A stretch of 64,000 bases of DNA from Mycolicibacterium tusciae (GCF_002086795.1 NZ_MVIM01000015.1:78909-142908), one strand, 5' to 3'. Shown: positions 43,400 to 51,836, counted from the first letter of the stretch. Notes: generated by a model from the sequence alone, not told the origin. Program-made: numbers and translations.

Positions 43400-43804
43400 C
43401 AGCCTTGAACCCCTTGCGTCAAGACGATCAGCCGCCCACTTGCTTGTGCCGAGTCAACGTCAACCCTCACGTTCGGACACCAACCCGGCAATCCCGCGTC
43501 GGCCTTTCTTGGCAACCTCGCTACCGCCCGACACGCTATGGCTGGCGACCCTTCAACGTCAAGGTTTTCATGAATGGTCATTAACATAATTGAGTTGCTG
43601 CGAAGTTTCTACCACGATGTTCACACCGTCTGACTAGTTCAAGACCGACCTTACGACCAGTCGCCGATGCTCTGCGGCGCTTTCAATACTTTTAGGTACG
43701 GTTACGCTCGTTTACTTCTTGCAGCCGTCAGCCACCGAATCCCGATAGGCGACCACATGCTGACACGAGCGGTGACTCGCGTTCAATTCGCGTTTCGGGC
43801 GGCA
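43400..43804. other. 405-bp region upstream of the mce operon
   Basis: No gene is evident. It contains AT-richer stretches around 43565-43625 and 43680-43715, which are plausible promoter sequence for yrbEA, and the 28-bp repeat at 43764-43791. It also must hold the terminator of the tetR gene; no strong hairpin is seen. Confidence 0.55.
43764..43791 (+). promoter_or_regulatory. 28-bp operator-like repeat, copy 1 (mce side)
   Basis: CACGAGCGGTGACTCGCGTTCAATTCGC matches the copy at 44453-44480 (opposite strand) at 25 of 28 positions. It includes the short inverted repeat CGAG-N6-CTCG. It lies 18 bp beyond the tetR stop, 365 bp upstream of yrbEA. A binding site for the adjacent TetR protein is the simplest reading. 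Confidence 0.65.
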
Positions 43805-44446
43805 TCACCGACGGCCGTGCGGCGGGGTCGGCCACGGACGCAGATAACTCAGGGCCATGGTGGTGAGCTCGTCGATGAACTCGTCGCGACCGATCGGCGG
43901 CTGGTCGAGGACGAACCGCACGCACAGGTGCTCGACCATGCGCACCAGCATCCACGCGGCCGTGTCATGCGAGCCGACGGGCCGAAGCTGTTTCTGATTG
44001 ATCGTCAGATACGCCTTGGTGAGGTCGCCGATGCGCTCTTCGAACGCGACGAGCTTGCTTCCGGCGCCGAGGCGCGGTGTCTGCTCCATGACCGCCCGCA
44101 GAAATTCGGGGTGTACGTCCAGGGCGTCCAGCAGTGCGGCGATGGAATCGCGCACATAGTCCGGCGCCGGCCGGCTGAGCCGTTCTGACACCCTCGCCGC
44201 GACCCGGGCGGACAACTGATCGCTGTACCGGTCGATCACCGCAGCCGCGATGGCGTCCTTGTTGGGAAAGTACTGATACAGCGAGCCCGGACTGATCCCC
44301 GCGGCCGCGGCGATGCGGTTGGTCGAGGCTCCGTCATACCCGTGGGCGATCAACATCTGCTCACCGGCATCGAGGATGCGATCGACCATCAGCCGGGATC
44401 GCTCCTGGCGTGGCGTCCGGCGCAGCGCGGGATCGACCTTCGCCAT
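43805..44446 (-). CDS. TetR-family regulator of the mce/mpaB region
   Basis: The 213-aa product has a TetR DNA-binding domain (MVDRILDAGEQMLIAHGYDGASTNRIAAAAGISPGSLYQYFPNKDAIAAAV) and a helical C-terminal domain (IAALLDALDVHPEFLRAVMEQTPRLG). It sits between the mce operon and a divergent MpaB-type gene. Two inverted copies of one 28-bp sequence flank it, one in the divergent promoter and one between its stop and the mce operon, so it probably controls itself, the MpaB pair and mce. Confidence 0.92.
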   Translation of the reverse strand: MAKVDPALRRTPRQERSRLMVDRILDAGEQMLIAHGYDGASTNRIAAAAGISPGSLYQYFPNKDAIAAAVIDRYSDQLSARVAARVSERLSRPAPDYVRDSIAALLDALDVHPEFLRAVMEQTPRLGAGSKLVAFEERIGDLTKAYLTINQKQLRPVGSHDTAAWMLVRMVEHLCVRFVLDQPPIGRDEFIDELTTMALSYLRPWPTPPHGRR

Positions 44447-44452
44447 CAGAAG

Positions 44453-44480
44453 GCGAATTGAATGCGAGTCATTGCTCGTG
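44453..44480 (-). promoter_or_regulatory. 28-bp operator-like repeat, copy 2 (tetR/mpaB side)
   Basis: On the minus strand CACGAGCAATGACTCGCATTCAATTCGC, matching copy 1 at 43764-43791 in inverted orientation. It ends only 7 bp upstream of the tetR start and 14 bp before the MpaB-type start, the best place for autoregulation and control of the divergent gene. Similarity extends weakly outward to GCGACCA at 44495-44501. Confidence 0.65.
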
Positions 44481-44493
44481 TGAACATCGGGTC

Positions 44494-45717
44494 ATGGTCG
44501 CACAGCAAGCCCAGCCCTTGCATCCCGGTCGATTCATGGAGGCACCCCGCCGCAATCGTCGTCTCGGGCGTCCGCTGCAGGTACTCACCAGAACGGCGCG
44601 GCCGGATCCTGAACTGATCGACCTGATCGGCCAGCGACTGCTCGAGCGCGACGAACTCGGTGCGGCGCTGGTCGCCGCGATGCGCAGCGACAGTCACGGC
44701 GACCGGGTGTCGATGGGTCAGTTCAAGGCAGCGCTCGAGCACGGCGTCGACGCCGTACCCGACTGCCCCGGCGCGTTAGGCGAGTTCTTCTCCGCAGTCG
44801 AGCGTGTACCCGCCTGGGTGGACTGGGATCTGATGAACGAGGGTGCGGCAGCCTACCGACGGCTGGGCACCAATGCCGCCGACGTCATGCTGCAGTTATC
44901 GCTGATCGGAGGCTACCGATTCGGCGGTCCCACTGATCTGCTGGTGGAGACCGGAGGTCTGACCGGGCGCACCACGGTCCGCCGCCTGGCCGAGACGCAG
45001 AAGTGGGCGGTCGCCGTATCTCAGCATGACTCCATGCGTCGCGACGGCGAGGGCTTCAAGCTCACCGTCCACGTCCGATTGATGCACGCGCTGGTGAATC
45101 ACCAGTTCGAAACGAACGGCCGCTGGGACATCGACCGGTGGGGCCTGCCGATCAACCAGACCGACCAGGCCGCAACGCTGGGACTGTTCAACGGCGCCCT
45201 ACTGCTGGGCATCCGCCTGCTCGGGGTGCGGGTGAGCAAATCCGAGTCGGCGGCGATCATGCACCTGTGGCGCTACGTCGGCTGGTTGATGGGGGTCGAC
45301 GATGACTGGTTGTGCGAGACAGAGGCCCAACAGCACCGGCTGAATTACCACCTTCTCATCACGCAATCGACCGTCAGCGCGGCCGGACCCCCACTGGCGA
45401 ATGCGATCGTCGAAGCGCAGCGGCATCTGCATTACCCGAACTTGCCCGGCCTCCGTGGCAGCTACAGTCGCGCCCGACTACTGAGCATGCTGCGGTACTT
45501 CCTGCGTGCCGAGGGAATGCGCGACCTCGAACTACCGCGGGCGATTCCCTGGGCGGTCATCCCGATCGTGGCGAAGAACTGCGTTCGCTACCAACTTCTC
45601 GCACGGACTCGGGTGGGCAGGGGCTACCTCGAGCGATGGGGCAAGCGCTCGAGCGACGCGCTGCTGGCGAAATACTTCGGGGAGCAGAAGCATGCCGTCG
45701 GTGAACTCGCCGTCTGA
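44494..45717 (+). CDS. Oxygenase MpaB-family protein (DUF2236) 1
   Basis: The 407-aa product belongs to the MpaB/DUF2236 family: conserved features include GALGEFFSAVERVPAWVD, DVMLQLSLIGGYRFGGPTDLLVETGGL, HVRLMHALVNHQ and the GVDDDWLCETEAQQHRL region, in which the two histidines and others form the haem/iron site suggested for MpaB. The founding fungal MpaB cleaves an isoprenoid (farnesyl) chain oxidatively; bacterial relatives, including the latex oxygenases, act on polyisoprenoids or steroids. Start ATG 44494 is used; an inner one is at 44536. Overlaps the next gene by 26 bp. Confidence 0.85.
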   Translation: MVAQQAQPLHPGRFMEAPRRNRRLGRPLQVLTRTARPDPELIDLIGQRLLERDELGAALVAAMRSDSHGDRVSMGQFKAALEHGVDAVPDCPGALGEFFSAVERVPAWVDWDLMNEGAAAYRRLGTNAADVMLQLSLIGGYRFGGPTDLLVETGGLTGRTTVRRLAETQKWAVAVSQHDSMRRDGEGFKLTVHVRLMHALVNHQFETNGRWDIDRWGLPINQTDQAATLGLFNGALLLGIRLLGVRVSKSESAAIMHLWRYVGWLMGVDDDWLCETEAQQHRLNYHLLITQSTVSAAGPPLANAIVEAQRHLHYPNLPGLRGSYSRARLLSMLRYFLRAEGMRDLELPRAIPWAVIPIVAKNCVRYQLLARTRVGRGYLERWGKRSSDALLAKYFGEQKHAVGELAV

Positions 45718-46621
45718 CGTGTCGAAGCCTGACGAATCCGGGCCACCCGCGCTGGGACCGCAATCGCTGTTGTGGCGCTGGGCCGGCGATATGCGCATCG
45801 CTTTCGAAGGTGGCACCGCGGGACTGCTACAGACCATGCACCCCGCCATCGGGCAGGGACTGATCGACCACTCCGACTTCTTCGACGATCCGGTCGACCG
45901 AGTCTTTCGTTCGCTCCCGGGAATCCTGGGAACGATCTACAACGGCGAACTGGCCGAGGCGACCGGCGTGCAGGTTCGCGACTTCCACCGCGACATCAAG
46001 GGCTCGCTACCCGACGGAGATCGCTATCACGCGTTGCAACCGGAGACTTTCTGGTGGGCACACGCCACATTCCAGCGGATGGTCGATCGTCTTGCGCTGC
46101 ACTGGGATCGTCACCGCTTGACCGCCGAACAGAGTGAGCAGCTTTATGCCGAGGGCTGCGAGTGGTATCGCCGCTACGGCGTCACCGGCAGCGTCGTGCC
46201 ACCGGACCGGGCGGCCTTCGAGCGCGAGGTCGAGCGCTACTGCGCCGAGGTCCTCGTGCCCAACCCCGCGTCGACCTATCTGATCGAATTCATCAACCGC
46301 CGCTCGATACCGGACATGAGCGCGTCGCCGGACTATCCCTCTCATCCGCGACTGCGACCACTGACCAACGCGTTGCTGCCCACCCTGCCGGTGCGGATGG
46401 CGCTGGCGCCGCCCATGCGGCTGGTCATCTTCGGCGGACTGCCCGCCTCCGTGCGCGAGCGGTTCGACATCTCGTGGAGCCGCGGCGACGAACGCCGATA
46501 TCGCGCCATCCGTGCCGGCATCCGCGCCGGATGGCCCTACGTCCCGGCGTCCCTCAAGTGGTACCCCGCCGCCCGCAAGGGTTGGATCCGCGAACGAGGA
46601 CGCGTACCCGGCCGGTTCTGA
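45692..46621 (+). CDS. Oxygenase MpaB-family protein (DUF2236) 2
   Basis: The 309-aa product is a shorter DUF2236 protein: RIAFEGGTAGLLQTMHPAIGQGL, FRSLPGILGTIYNG, FWWAHATFQRMVDRL and the C-terminal WYPAARKGWIRERGR are typical of the MpaB-like family in mycobacteria. It overlaps the preceding paralogue by 26 bp, so the two are co-translated and probably act as partners on one substrate. A lipophilic (steroid or isoprenoid) substrate fits the nearby lipid-import operon. Not a simple duplicate: the two paralogues differ in length and sequence. Confidence 0.85.
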   Translation: MPSVNSPSDVSKPDESGPPALGPQSLLWRWAGDMRIAFEGGTAGLLQTMHPAIGQGLIDHSDFFDDPVDRVFRSLPGILGTIYNGELAEATGVQVRDFHRDIKGSLPDGDRYHALQPETFWWAHATFQRMVDRLALHWDRHRLTAEQSEQLYAEGCEWYRRYGVTGSVVPPDRAAFEREVERYCAEVLVPNPASTYLIEFINRRSIPDMSASPDYPSHPRLRPLTNALLPTLPVRMALAPPMRLVIFGGLPASVRERFDISWSRGDERRYRAIRAGIRAGWPYVPASLKWYPAARKGWIRERGRVPGRF

Positions 46622-46761
46622 GCCCAAAGCACCAGTTCAGAAGTGTTGCCGAAATTCGATGAGTTTTTTTCGTTGTCCGTGTCGATTTCAGTGGGTTGCC
46701 GTTCGACGTATGCACGAGGGCACGATGGAACGAGCCCCTTCCCAACTAGAAGGAGACAACA

Positions 46762-47232
46762 ATGTCGCGCTACATGCTGATCATGCGGTCCAGCGCCGAG
46801 GCCGAGGCGGCCATGGCGGAGGCGGAGATCGACTTCGACCAGGTCATCGAAGACATGGGCCGCTTCAACGAGGAGCTCATCAAGGCCGGTGTGCTGCTCG
46901 CCGGTGAGGGCCTCACGGGACCCGAGGAGGGCTTCGTCGTCGACTTCAACTCCGACCCGCCTGTGGTCACTGACGGCCCGTACACCGAGGCCAAGGAGCT
47001 GTTCAACGGGTTCTGGATCATCGACGTGTCGTCCAAAGAGGAAGCCAAGCAATGGGCTCAGAAGATCCCGCTTGGCAAGGGCGTCAAGGTCGAGGTGCGC
47101 CGGGTGTCGGAGACCGAGGAGTTCCCGCAGGACAACCCCTGGGTCCAAAAGGAGATCCAGTGGAAGGCCGAGCTGGCCGAGAAGATCGCGGCGCAGGCGC
47201 GCGCGGACGCCGACAAGTTCGCGAGTCGCTGA
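46762..47232 (+). CDS. YCII-related (DGPF-type) protein
   Basis: The 156-aa product has the YCII/DGPF fold: MSRYMLIMRSSAEAE at the start, LLAGEGLTGPEEGFVVDF, and the signature VVTDGPYTEAKELFNGFWIIDV, then the helical end. DGPF proteins are ferredoxin-like, usually encoded beside ECF42 sigma factors and possibly enzymes of unknown type. Here an ECF42-type sigma gene lies 5.5 kb downstream rather than adjacent. Strong ribosome site AAGGAGA at 46751. Followed by a good intrinsic terminator. Confidence 0.9.
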   Translation: MSRYMLIMRSSAEAEAAMAEAEIDFDQVIEDMGRFNEELIKAGVLLAGEGLTGPEEGFVVDFNSDPPVVTDGPYTEAKELFNGFWIIDVSSKEEAKQWAQKIPLGKGVKVEVRRVSETEEFPQDNPWVQKEIQWKAELAEKIAAQARADADKFASR

Positions 47233-47251
47233 GCCGACCCGGCTTGCTATG

Positions 47252-47286
47252 AAGCAGCGCTGCCTGAAAGTCAGGCAGCGCTGCTT
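47252..47286 (+). terminator. Strong hairpin terminator after the YCII gene
   Basis: A perfect 16-bp inverted repeat, AAGCAGCGCTGCCTGA / TCAGGCAGCGCTGCTT, with a 3-base loop (AAG), followed by TTTCG. It lies 20 bp after the YCII stop and 10 bp from the stop of the converging secreted-protein gene, so it can stop transcription from both sides. Confidence 0.85.
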
Positions 47287-47295
47287 TCGCAGCGC

Positions 47296-47763
47296 CTATG
47301 CCACTTTCGTCAAGCTGAAGCCGCTTTGGTAAGTGGCTCCGGCAGGATCGCCGCACGCCGGGACGGACTGCGTGTTGACCGCGGTGCCGTTCAACGTCGC
47401 CGCCTCGAACGAAAACACAACTGTGCCAGGCGCGGTGACGTTGTCATCGGGTGGATTGCACCGAACCGCATGGAGGTACTGCACGGTCATGTCCCACCGC
47501 CCGTTGTTCAACAGGGCCCGCCCGCCATAGGGAAGGACCCTCGGGTCGGTGACCGGCGTGACGGCTACGTCGGCGCATCCGGGACCGCAGGGCGTGATCA
47601 CCCATGTGTTGACTCGGCCGGTGTCGGACTCGTAGGTATAGGTACCGCTCAGCTCGCCCGGTGAAGGCTGGAGAGGCCCGTCGGCCGATGCGGTACCTGC
47701 CGATCCGATCGCCACGCCGGCCGCCAGGATGATCGCCGCGGGCAGCTCGCGAGTGATGGTCAT
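47296..47763 (-). CDS. Secreted protein, 155 aa
   Basis: The product has a signal peptide (ITRELPAAIILAAGVAIGSAGTASA, cleavage before DG) and a mature beta-rich domain with four cysteines (VITPCGPGCADV and two further). The style GELSGTYTYESDTGRVNTWVITPCGPGC and the ending ATYQSGFSLTKVA resemble secreted mycobacterial proteins of unknown role with that pattern (from memory). Start ATG 47763 is chosen over much longer frames that are antisense-type noise. A 13-bp gap follows the Pro/Gly-rich gene upstream on the same strand. Confidence 0.8.
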   Translation of the reverse strand: MTITRELPAAIILAAGVAIGSAGTASADGPLQPSPGELSGTYTYESDTGRVNTWVITPCGPGCADVAVTPVTDPRVLPYGGRALLNNGRWDMTVQYLHAVRCNPPDDNVTAPGTVVFSFEAATLNGTAVNTQSVPACGDPAGATYQSGFSLTKVA

Positions 47764-47776
47764 GCCGTTCCTCTCG

Positions 47777-48427
47777 TTACACGTGTCCGGGCATTCCGCC
47801 CATACCGGCGCCCATGCCGCTGATTCCGCCCATCCCGGCCGGGCCGCCGATCCCGCCGATTCCGCCCATACCGCCGATCCCGCCCATCCCGGCCGGGCCG
47901 CCGATCCCGCCGATTCCGCCCATACCCGCGGGCGCCATCGGTGGCGGTGCGATCGGCGCCATGGGCGGCGGCGCAATCGGCGCCATCGGCGGCGGTGCGA
48001 TCGGCGCCATCGGCGGCGGCGCGACCGGCGGGGGTGGCGGAGGTGCCGGAGGCGGTGGAGGTGGTGGCGGCGTCGGCAGCCCGTAGGGACCGCCCGCGCA
48101 CACCGGGTTGGCAGGCTGGCTGATGCATGCGGGATCGGCAGGGCCGGTGGGCGACCCTGTCGCGGGTGGTGGAGGCGGCGGAGGAGGAGGCGCGTACGGA
48201 CCGCCCTGGCAGACGGGGTTGGTTGGCTGGCTGATGCATCGGGGGTCATCCGGTCCGGTCGGTGGTCCGGACGGCTGGAGTGGCACGGGCGCAATGGACG
48301 AACCACCGAAGGCGGGCATCGCGAACGCCGGGCCGGCCGCGCCCGTCGCGGCTACGACGATGAGCGCACCGGCCAGAGCACCCTTAGCCACGATGCTGCC
48401 GACACGGGAGGCATTGGTCCAGCTCAT
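47777..48427 (-). CDS. Exported Pro/Gly/Met repeat-rich protein
   Basis: The 216-aa product has a signal peptide (VAKGALAGALIVVAATGAAGPAFA), two near-copies of a Cys-containing module (DPRCISQPTNPVCQGGPY and DPACISQPANPVCAGGPY), each followed by poly-proline, then four APPPMAPI-type repeats and a tail of GMGGIGG repeats. ATG 48427 has GAAAGATG immediately; the coding region from about 47800 to 48070 is simple-sequence DNA. It is not a PE/PPE protein (no PPE domain). Likely a cell-wall or surface low-complexity protein, possibly structural. Function unknown. Confidence 0.75.
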   Translation of the reverse strand: MSWTNASRVGSIVAKGALAGALIVVAATGAAGPAFAMPAFGGSSIAPVPLQPSGPPTGPDDPRCISQPTNPVCQGGPYAPPPPPPPPPATGSPTGPADPACISQPANPVCAGGPYGLPTPPPPPPPPAPPPPPPVAPPPMAPIAPPPMAPIAPPPMAPIAPPPMAPAGMGGIGGIGGPAGMGGIGGMGGIGGIGGPAGMGGISGMGAGMGGMPGHV

Positions 48428-48595
48428 CTTTCGCTCCTTCGCGCTTCGGAAAGGCGATGCGAGGCCCAATGTTATTGACGCCGAAGCAAATTCGCCCACA
48501 TCTACCTGTGCCGACGGGTGGAACATTCGCACGCTAGCCCATCGAATGCGCGCCGACAGCAAATCAGCGAAACCAACCGTTCACGTTGCTGAGCG

Positions 48596-48847
48596 TCACC
48601 GCGAGCGAGCGCGAATCCGGATGGGTCCGCGCCACTGTGCGTCCGGGTCGATCACCTCGCCGCGCTGCATGATCTCCACGTCTCCGGCTCTCGCGAGGTC
48701 TCGCGCGATGTCGCGGGCGTCCGCCATCAAATCGCGCCAGTCGTCACCCCCGACGGCGCGCGCCGCGTCCGACGGACAGATGGTCTTGGCCGGCGCCCGC
48801 TCGCGGGCCAGCGTCAGAATCGCCTCGCGCAACCGCTTCTCACTCAC
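48596..48847 (-). CDS. DUF3253 protein
   Basis: The 83-aa product is a single DUF3253 domain: an N-terminal helix (RLREAILTLARERAPAKTICPSDAARAVGG, which looks like a winged-helix start), ARDIARDLARAGDVEIMQRGEVID and the conserved end GPIRIR. The winged-helix-like pattern suggests nucleic-acid binding, but the family is uncharacterised. Divergent to fadD8 with 66 bp between starts. No membrane segments. Confidence 0.85.
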   Translation of the reverse strand: MSEKRLREAILTLARERAPAKTICPSDAARAVGGDDWRDLMADARDIARDLARAGDVEIMQRGEVIDPDAQWRGPIRIRARSR

Positions 48848-48913
48848 TGACCGGAAGAAGCCCGTTCACCCGGCCCTTGAAACCATTTCTGCAACACGTT
48901 CTAATCTGAAGGC

Positions 48914-50548
48914 ATGAGCACTGATGCAGTCTCCTCCTCGCGCGAGCGCTCGTCAGCGCTGCTGCGTCATCCCATCCATTCCGGGCACCTCACGGTCGGC
49001 GCGCTGAAGCGCAACAAGGACAAGCCGGTGCTGTTCCTCGGCGACACCACACTGACCGGCGGTCAGCTGGCAGAACGCATCAGCCAGTACATTCAGGCCT
49101 TCGAGGCGTTGGGCGCGGGCACCGGCGTGGTGAGCGGGCTGCTGGCACTGAACCGGCCCGAGGTGCTGATGATCCTGGGGGCCGGCCAGACGCAGGGTTA
49201 CCGACGCCTGTCACTACACCCTCTCGGCTCACTGGACGACCACGCATACGTCCTCAACGACGCCGGCGTCACGTCGCTGACCATCGACCCGAACCCGATG
49301 TTCGTCGAGCGGGCCAAGGGGTTGCTCGAGAAGGTTCCCGGTCTCAAGCAGGTGCTGACGATAGGCCCGGTCCCCGAGGAACTCGCCGAGGTCGGCGTGG
49401 ACCTCACCGCCGAAGCCGCCAAGTACTCGCCGAAGCCGTTGGTCGCCGCTGATCTGCCGCCGGACCACATCGGTGGCATGGCTTACACCGGCGGCACCAC
49501 CGGTAAGCCCAAGGGCGTGATCGGCACCGCGCAGTCGATCACCACCATGACGACGATTCAGCTCGCCGAGTGGGAGTGGCCCGAGCGTCCGAAGTTCCTG
49601 ATGTGCACGCCGCTGTCGCACGCAGGCGCGGCCTTCTTCGTGCCGACCATCATCAAGGGCGGCGAGCTGGTGGTGCTGACGAAGTTCGATCCGGCTGAGG
49701 TGCTGAAAACCATTGAGGAGCAGAAGATCACGGCCACCATGCTGGTTCCGTCGATGATCTATGCGCTGATGGATCACCCGGACTCGCACACCCGCGACCT
49801 GTCGTCACTGGAGACGGTGTACTACGGCGCCTCGGCGATGAACCCGGTGCGCCTGAAGGAGGCGATCGACCGGTTCGGCCCGATCTTCGCGCAGTACTAC
49901 GGCCAGTCCGAGGCGCCGATGGTCATCACCTACCTGCCCAAGGGGGATCACGACGAGAAGCGGCTGACGTCCTGCGGGCGGCCGACGGTGTTCGCGCGAA
50001 CCGCGCTGCTCGATGCCGACGGAAACCAGGTGCCCCAGGGTGAGGTCGGCGAGATCTGCGTGTCCGGCCCGCTGGTGTCCGGCGGCTACTGGAACAAGCC
50101 GGAGGCGACGGCCGAGACGTTCAGGGACGGCTGGATGCACACCGGCGACCTGGCCCGCGAGGACGAGGACGGCTTCTGGTACATCGTCGACCGGACCAAG
50201 GACATGATCGTCACCGGCGGCTTCAACGTGTTCCCTCGCGAGGTGGAAGACGTTGTCGCAGAGCATCCTTCGGTTGCGCAGGTATGCGTGATCGGCACAC
50301 CCGACGAGAAGTGGGGTGAGGCGGTGACCGCGGTGGTCGTGCTGCGGCCCGACGCCCCGTCCGACGAGGCGGCGATCGCGAAGATGACGGCCGAGATCCA
50401 GTCGGCGGTCAAGGAGCGCAAGGGCTCGGTGCAGTCGCCCAAGCAGGTGATCATCGTCGATTCGGTGCCGGTCACCGCGCTGGGCAAGCCGGACAAGAAG
50501 GCGGTGCGCGCACAGTTCTGGGAGGGCGCCGACCGCGCGATCGGCTGA
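48914..50548 (+). CDS. fadD8: Acyl-CoA synthetase FadD8
   Basis: The 544-aa ANL enzyme matches FadD8 (Rv0551c), which I recall as beginning with RHPIHNGHLLVGALKRHKDKPVLFLGD; here RHPIHSGHLTVGALKRNKDK. Motifs: YTGGTTGKPKGVIG (P-loop with Gly-Gly in place of Ser-Gly), YYGQSEAPMVITY, GWMHTGDLAREDEDGF, VTGGFNVFPREVED and the catalytic Lys in LGKPDKKAV. It activates a fatty or sterol-side-chain-type acid to CoA ester. Next to Rv0552-like and menB homologues in M. tuberculosis, here displaced by about 16 kb of extra genes. Confidence 0.93.
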   Translation: MSTDAVSSSRERSSALLRHPIHSGHLTVGALKRNKDKPVLFLGDTTLTGGQLAERISQYIQAFEALGAGTGVVSGLLALNRPEVLMILGAGQTQGYRRLSLHPLGSLDDHAYVLNDAGVTSLTIDPNPMFVERAKGLLEKVPGLKQVLTIGPVPEELAEVGVDLTAEAAKYSPKPLVAADLPPDHIGGMAYTGGTTGKPKGVIGTAQSITTMTTIQLAEWEWPERPKFLMCTPLSHAGAAFFVPTIIKGGELVVLTKFDPAEVLKTIEEQKITATMLVPSMIYALMDHPDSHTRDLSSLETVYYGASAMNPVRLKEAIDRFGPIFAQYYGQSEAPMVITYLPKGDHDEKRLTSCGRPTVFARTALLDADGNQVPQGEVGEICVSGPLVSGGYWNKPEATAETFRDGWMHTGDLAREDEDGFWYIVDRTKDMIVTGGFNVFPREVEDVVAEHPSVAQVCVIGTPDEKWGEAVTAVVVLRPDAPSDEAAIAKMTAEIQSAVKERKGSVQSPKQVIIVDSVPVTALGKPDKKAVRAQFWEGADRAIG

Positions 50549-50564
50549 GTTTGCTTCGCGGGCG

Positions 50565-51836
50565 ATGAACGACGCGGCCTGGGTGCGGGGCGACTACCTC
50601 GGCATCGACATGCCCGCGCACATCGACGCGCTGCGTGATGGCGGTGCGCCTTTCCTCACCGAGGCGTTGCGGGCGACCGGCGTGCTCGGCGCCGACGGCA
50701 TCGTCGCCGCCGTCACCGAACTGCGTGAGTTCCGCGGTGGCAGCACCGGTCGCAAGGCACTGCTGTCCGTCGACTACGACGGTGCAGACCTGCCGACCGA
50801 TCTCTTCGTGAAGTTCTCCCGCGACTTCGACGACGTCGGCCGTGACGGCGGGCGCACACAGATGGAGTTCGAGGTTCGCTTCGCGCTGCTGTCCCGGACT
50901 CCCGAATTTCCGATCGCGGTACCGAATTGTGTGTTCGCCGACTACCACGGCCCGTCGGGAACCGGACTGCTGATCACCGACCGGATCCCCTACGGAGTCA
51001 ACGGCATCGAACCACACTACGACAAATGCATGGACTATGCGATGCCCGAATCGGTCGAGCACTATCGGGCCCTGCTCGGTGCGCTGGGCCGGCTCGCGGG
51101 CACCCATAAGGCAGGCCGCCTGCCGGCGGACCTCGTCGAGCATTTCCCTGTCGACATGGAACGGCTGTCGGTCGGCGACCGCGAGCCGTACACGGCCGAC
51201 CAGCTGCAGCGGCGCGTCGACCGACTCGCTGAGTTGGCGGTCGCCCAGCCCGGACTTCTGCCCGCCAACGTCCGCTCCCCCGAATTCCTCTCCCGGCTGC
51301 GGCATGAAGTGACCCGGTTTCCCAAGCAGGAGAAGGCGATCTGGCGTTGGCTGGCCGCGCACTCCGACCATGTGGCACTGTGCCATTGGAACGCCAATGT
51401 GGACAACGCGTGGTTCTGGCGCCGCGACGGCCGCCTGGAATGTGGGCTGATGGACTGGGGTTGCGTCGGTCAGATGAACGTGGCGATGGCGATCTGGGGT
51501 GCGATGTGCAGCGCCGAGACCTCCATGTGGAACGAGGATCTCGACGAATTGCTCGGCGTGTTCCTAGCGGAGTTCAGCGCTGCGGGTGGCCCCACCCTGT
51601 CGTCGACACTGGTGAAGCAGCAACTGATGCTGTACGTCGCGATCATGGGATCGGCCTGGCTGCTCGACGTTCCGTCCTATCTGCTTCGACTGCTGCCGGA
51701 GCCGGTGGCCGACCGGTTCGACGCACGGATTGCCGACAACGAGCAGGCCCGCAGCCGACTACTGATGATGACGAACTTCCTGAATTACTGGGAGACAAAT
51801 GATTTCGTCGGCGTGCTCGATGCCCTAGATCACTAG
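50565..51836 (+). CDS. Aminoglycoside phosphotransferase (APH)-like kinase-fold protein
   Basis: The 423-aa product has the APH/CHK-like fold: LFVKFSRDF (N-lobe Lys), GLLITDRIPYG hinge region, and the C-lobe ALCHWNANVDNAWFW and GLMDWGCVGQMNVAMAIW. The catalytic loop reads HWNANVDN where HGDxxxxN is usual, so the catalytic base Asp appears to be Asn. Starts at ATG 50565, 17 bp after fadD8, probably co-transcribed. In mycobacteria proteins of this family are often next to acyl-CoA genes; a phosphorylating or pseudokinase role in lipid metabolism is speculative. Confidence 0.8.
   Translation: MNDAAWVRGDYLGIDMPAHIDALRDGGAPFLTEALRATGVLGADGIVAAVTELREFRGGSTGRKALLSVDYDGADLPTDLFVKFSRDFDDVGRDGGRTQMEFEVRFALLSRTPEFPIAVPNCVFADYHGPSGTGLLITDRIPYGVNGIEPHYDKCMDYAMPESVEHYRALLGALGRLAGTHKAGRLPADLVEHFPVDMERLSVGDREPYTADQLQRRVDRLAELAVAQPGLLPANVRSPEFLSRLRHEVTRFPKQEKAIWRWLAAHSDHVALCHWNANVDNAWFWRRDGRLECGLMDWGCVGQMNVAMAIWGAMCSAETSMWNEDLDELLGVFLAEFSAAGGPTLSSTLVKQQLMLYVAIMGSAWLLDVPSYLLRLLPEPVADRFDARIADNEQARSRLLMMTNFLNYWETNDFVGVLDALDH

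Noticed and set aside
43757..43800. Small peptide genes starting MLTRAVTR / MFTRAMTR
   Set aside because: The similar peptides arise only because the 28-bp repeat is read in one frame; no ribosome site or extension.
47777..48120. CRISPR-like or tandem DNA array in the 48-kb region
   Set aside because: The repeats are in-frame coding repeats (GMGGIGG, APPPM) of an exported protein with a signal peptide; no conserved direct repeat with unique spacers.
47777..48427. PE/PPE protein
   Set aside because: The Pro and Gly richness suggested it, but there is no PE or PPE N-terminal domain and a Sec signal peptide is present.
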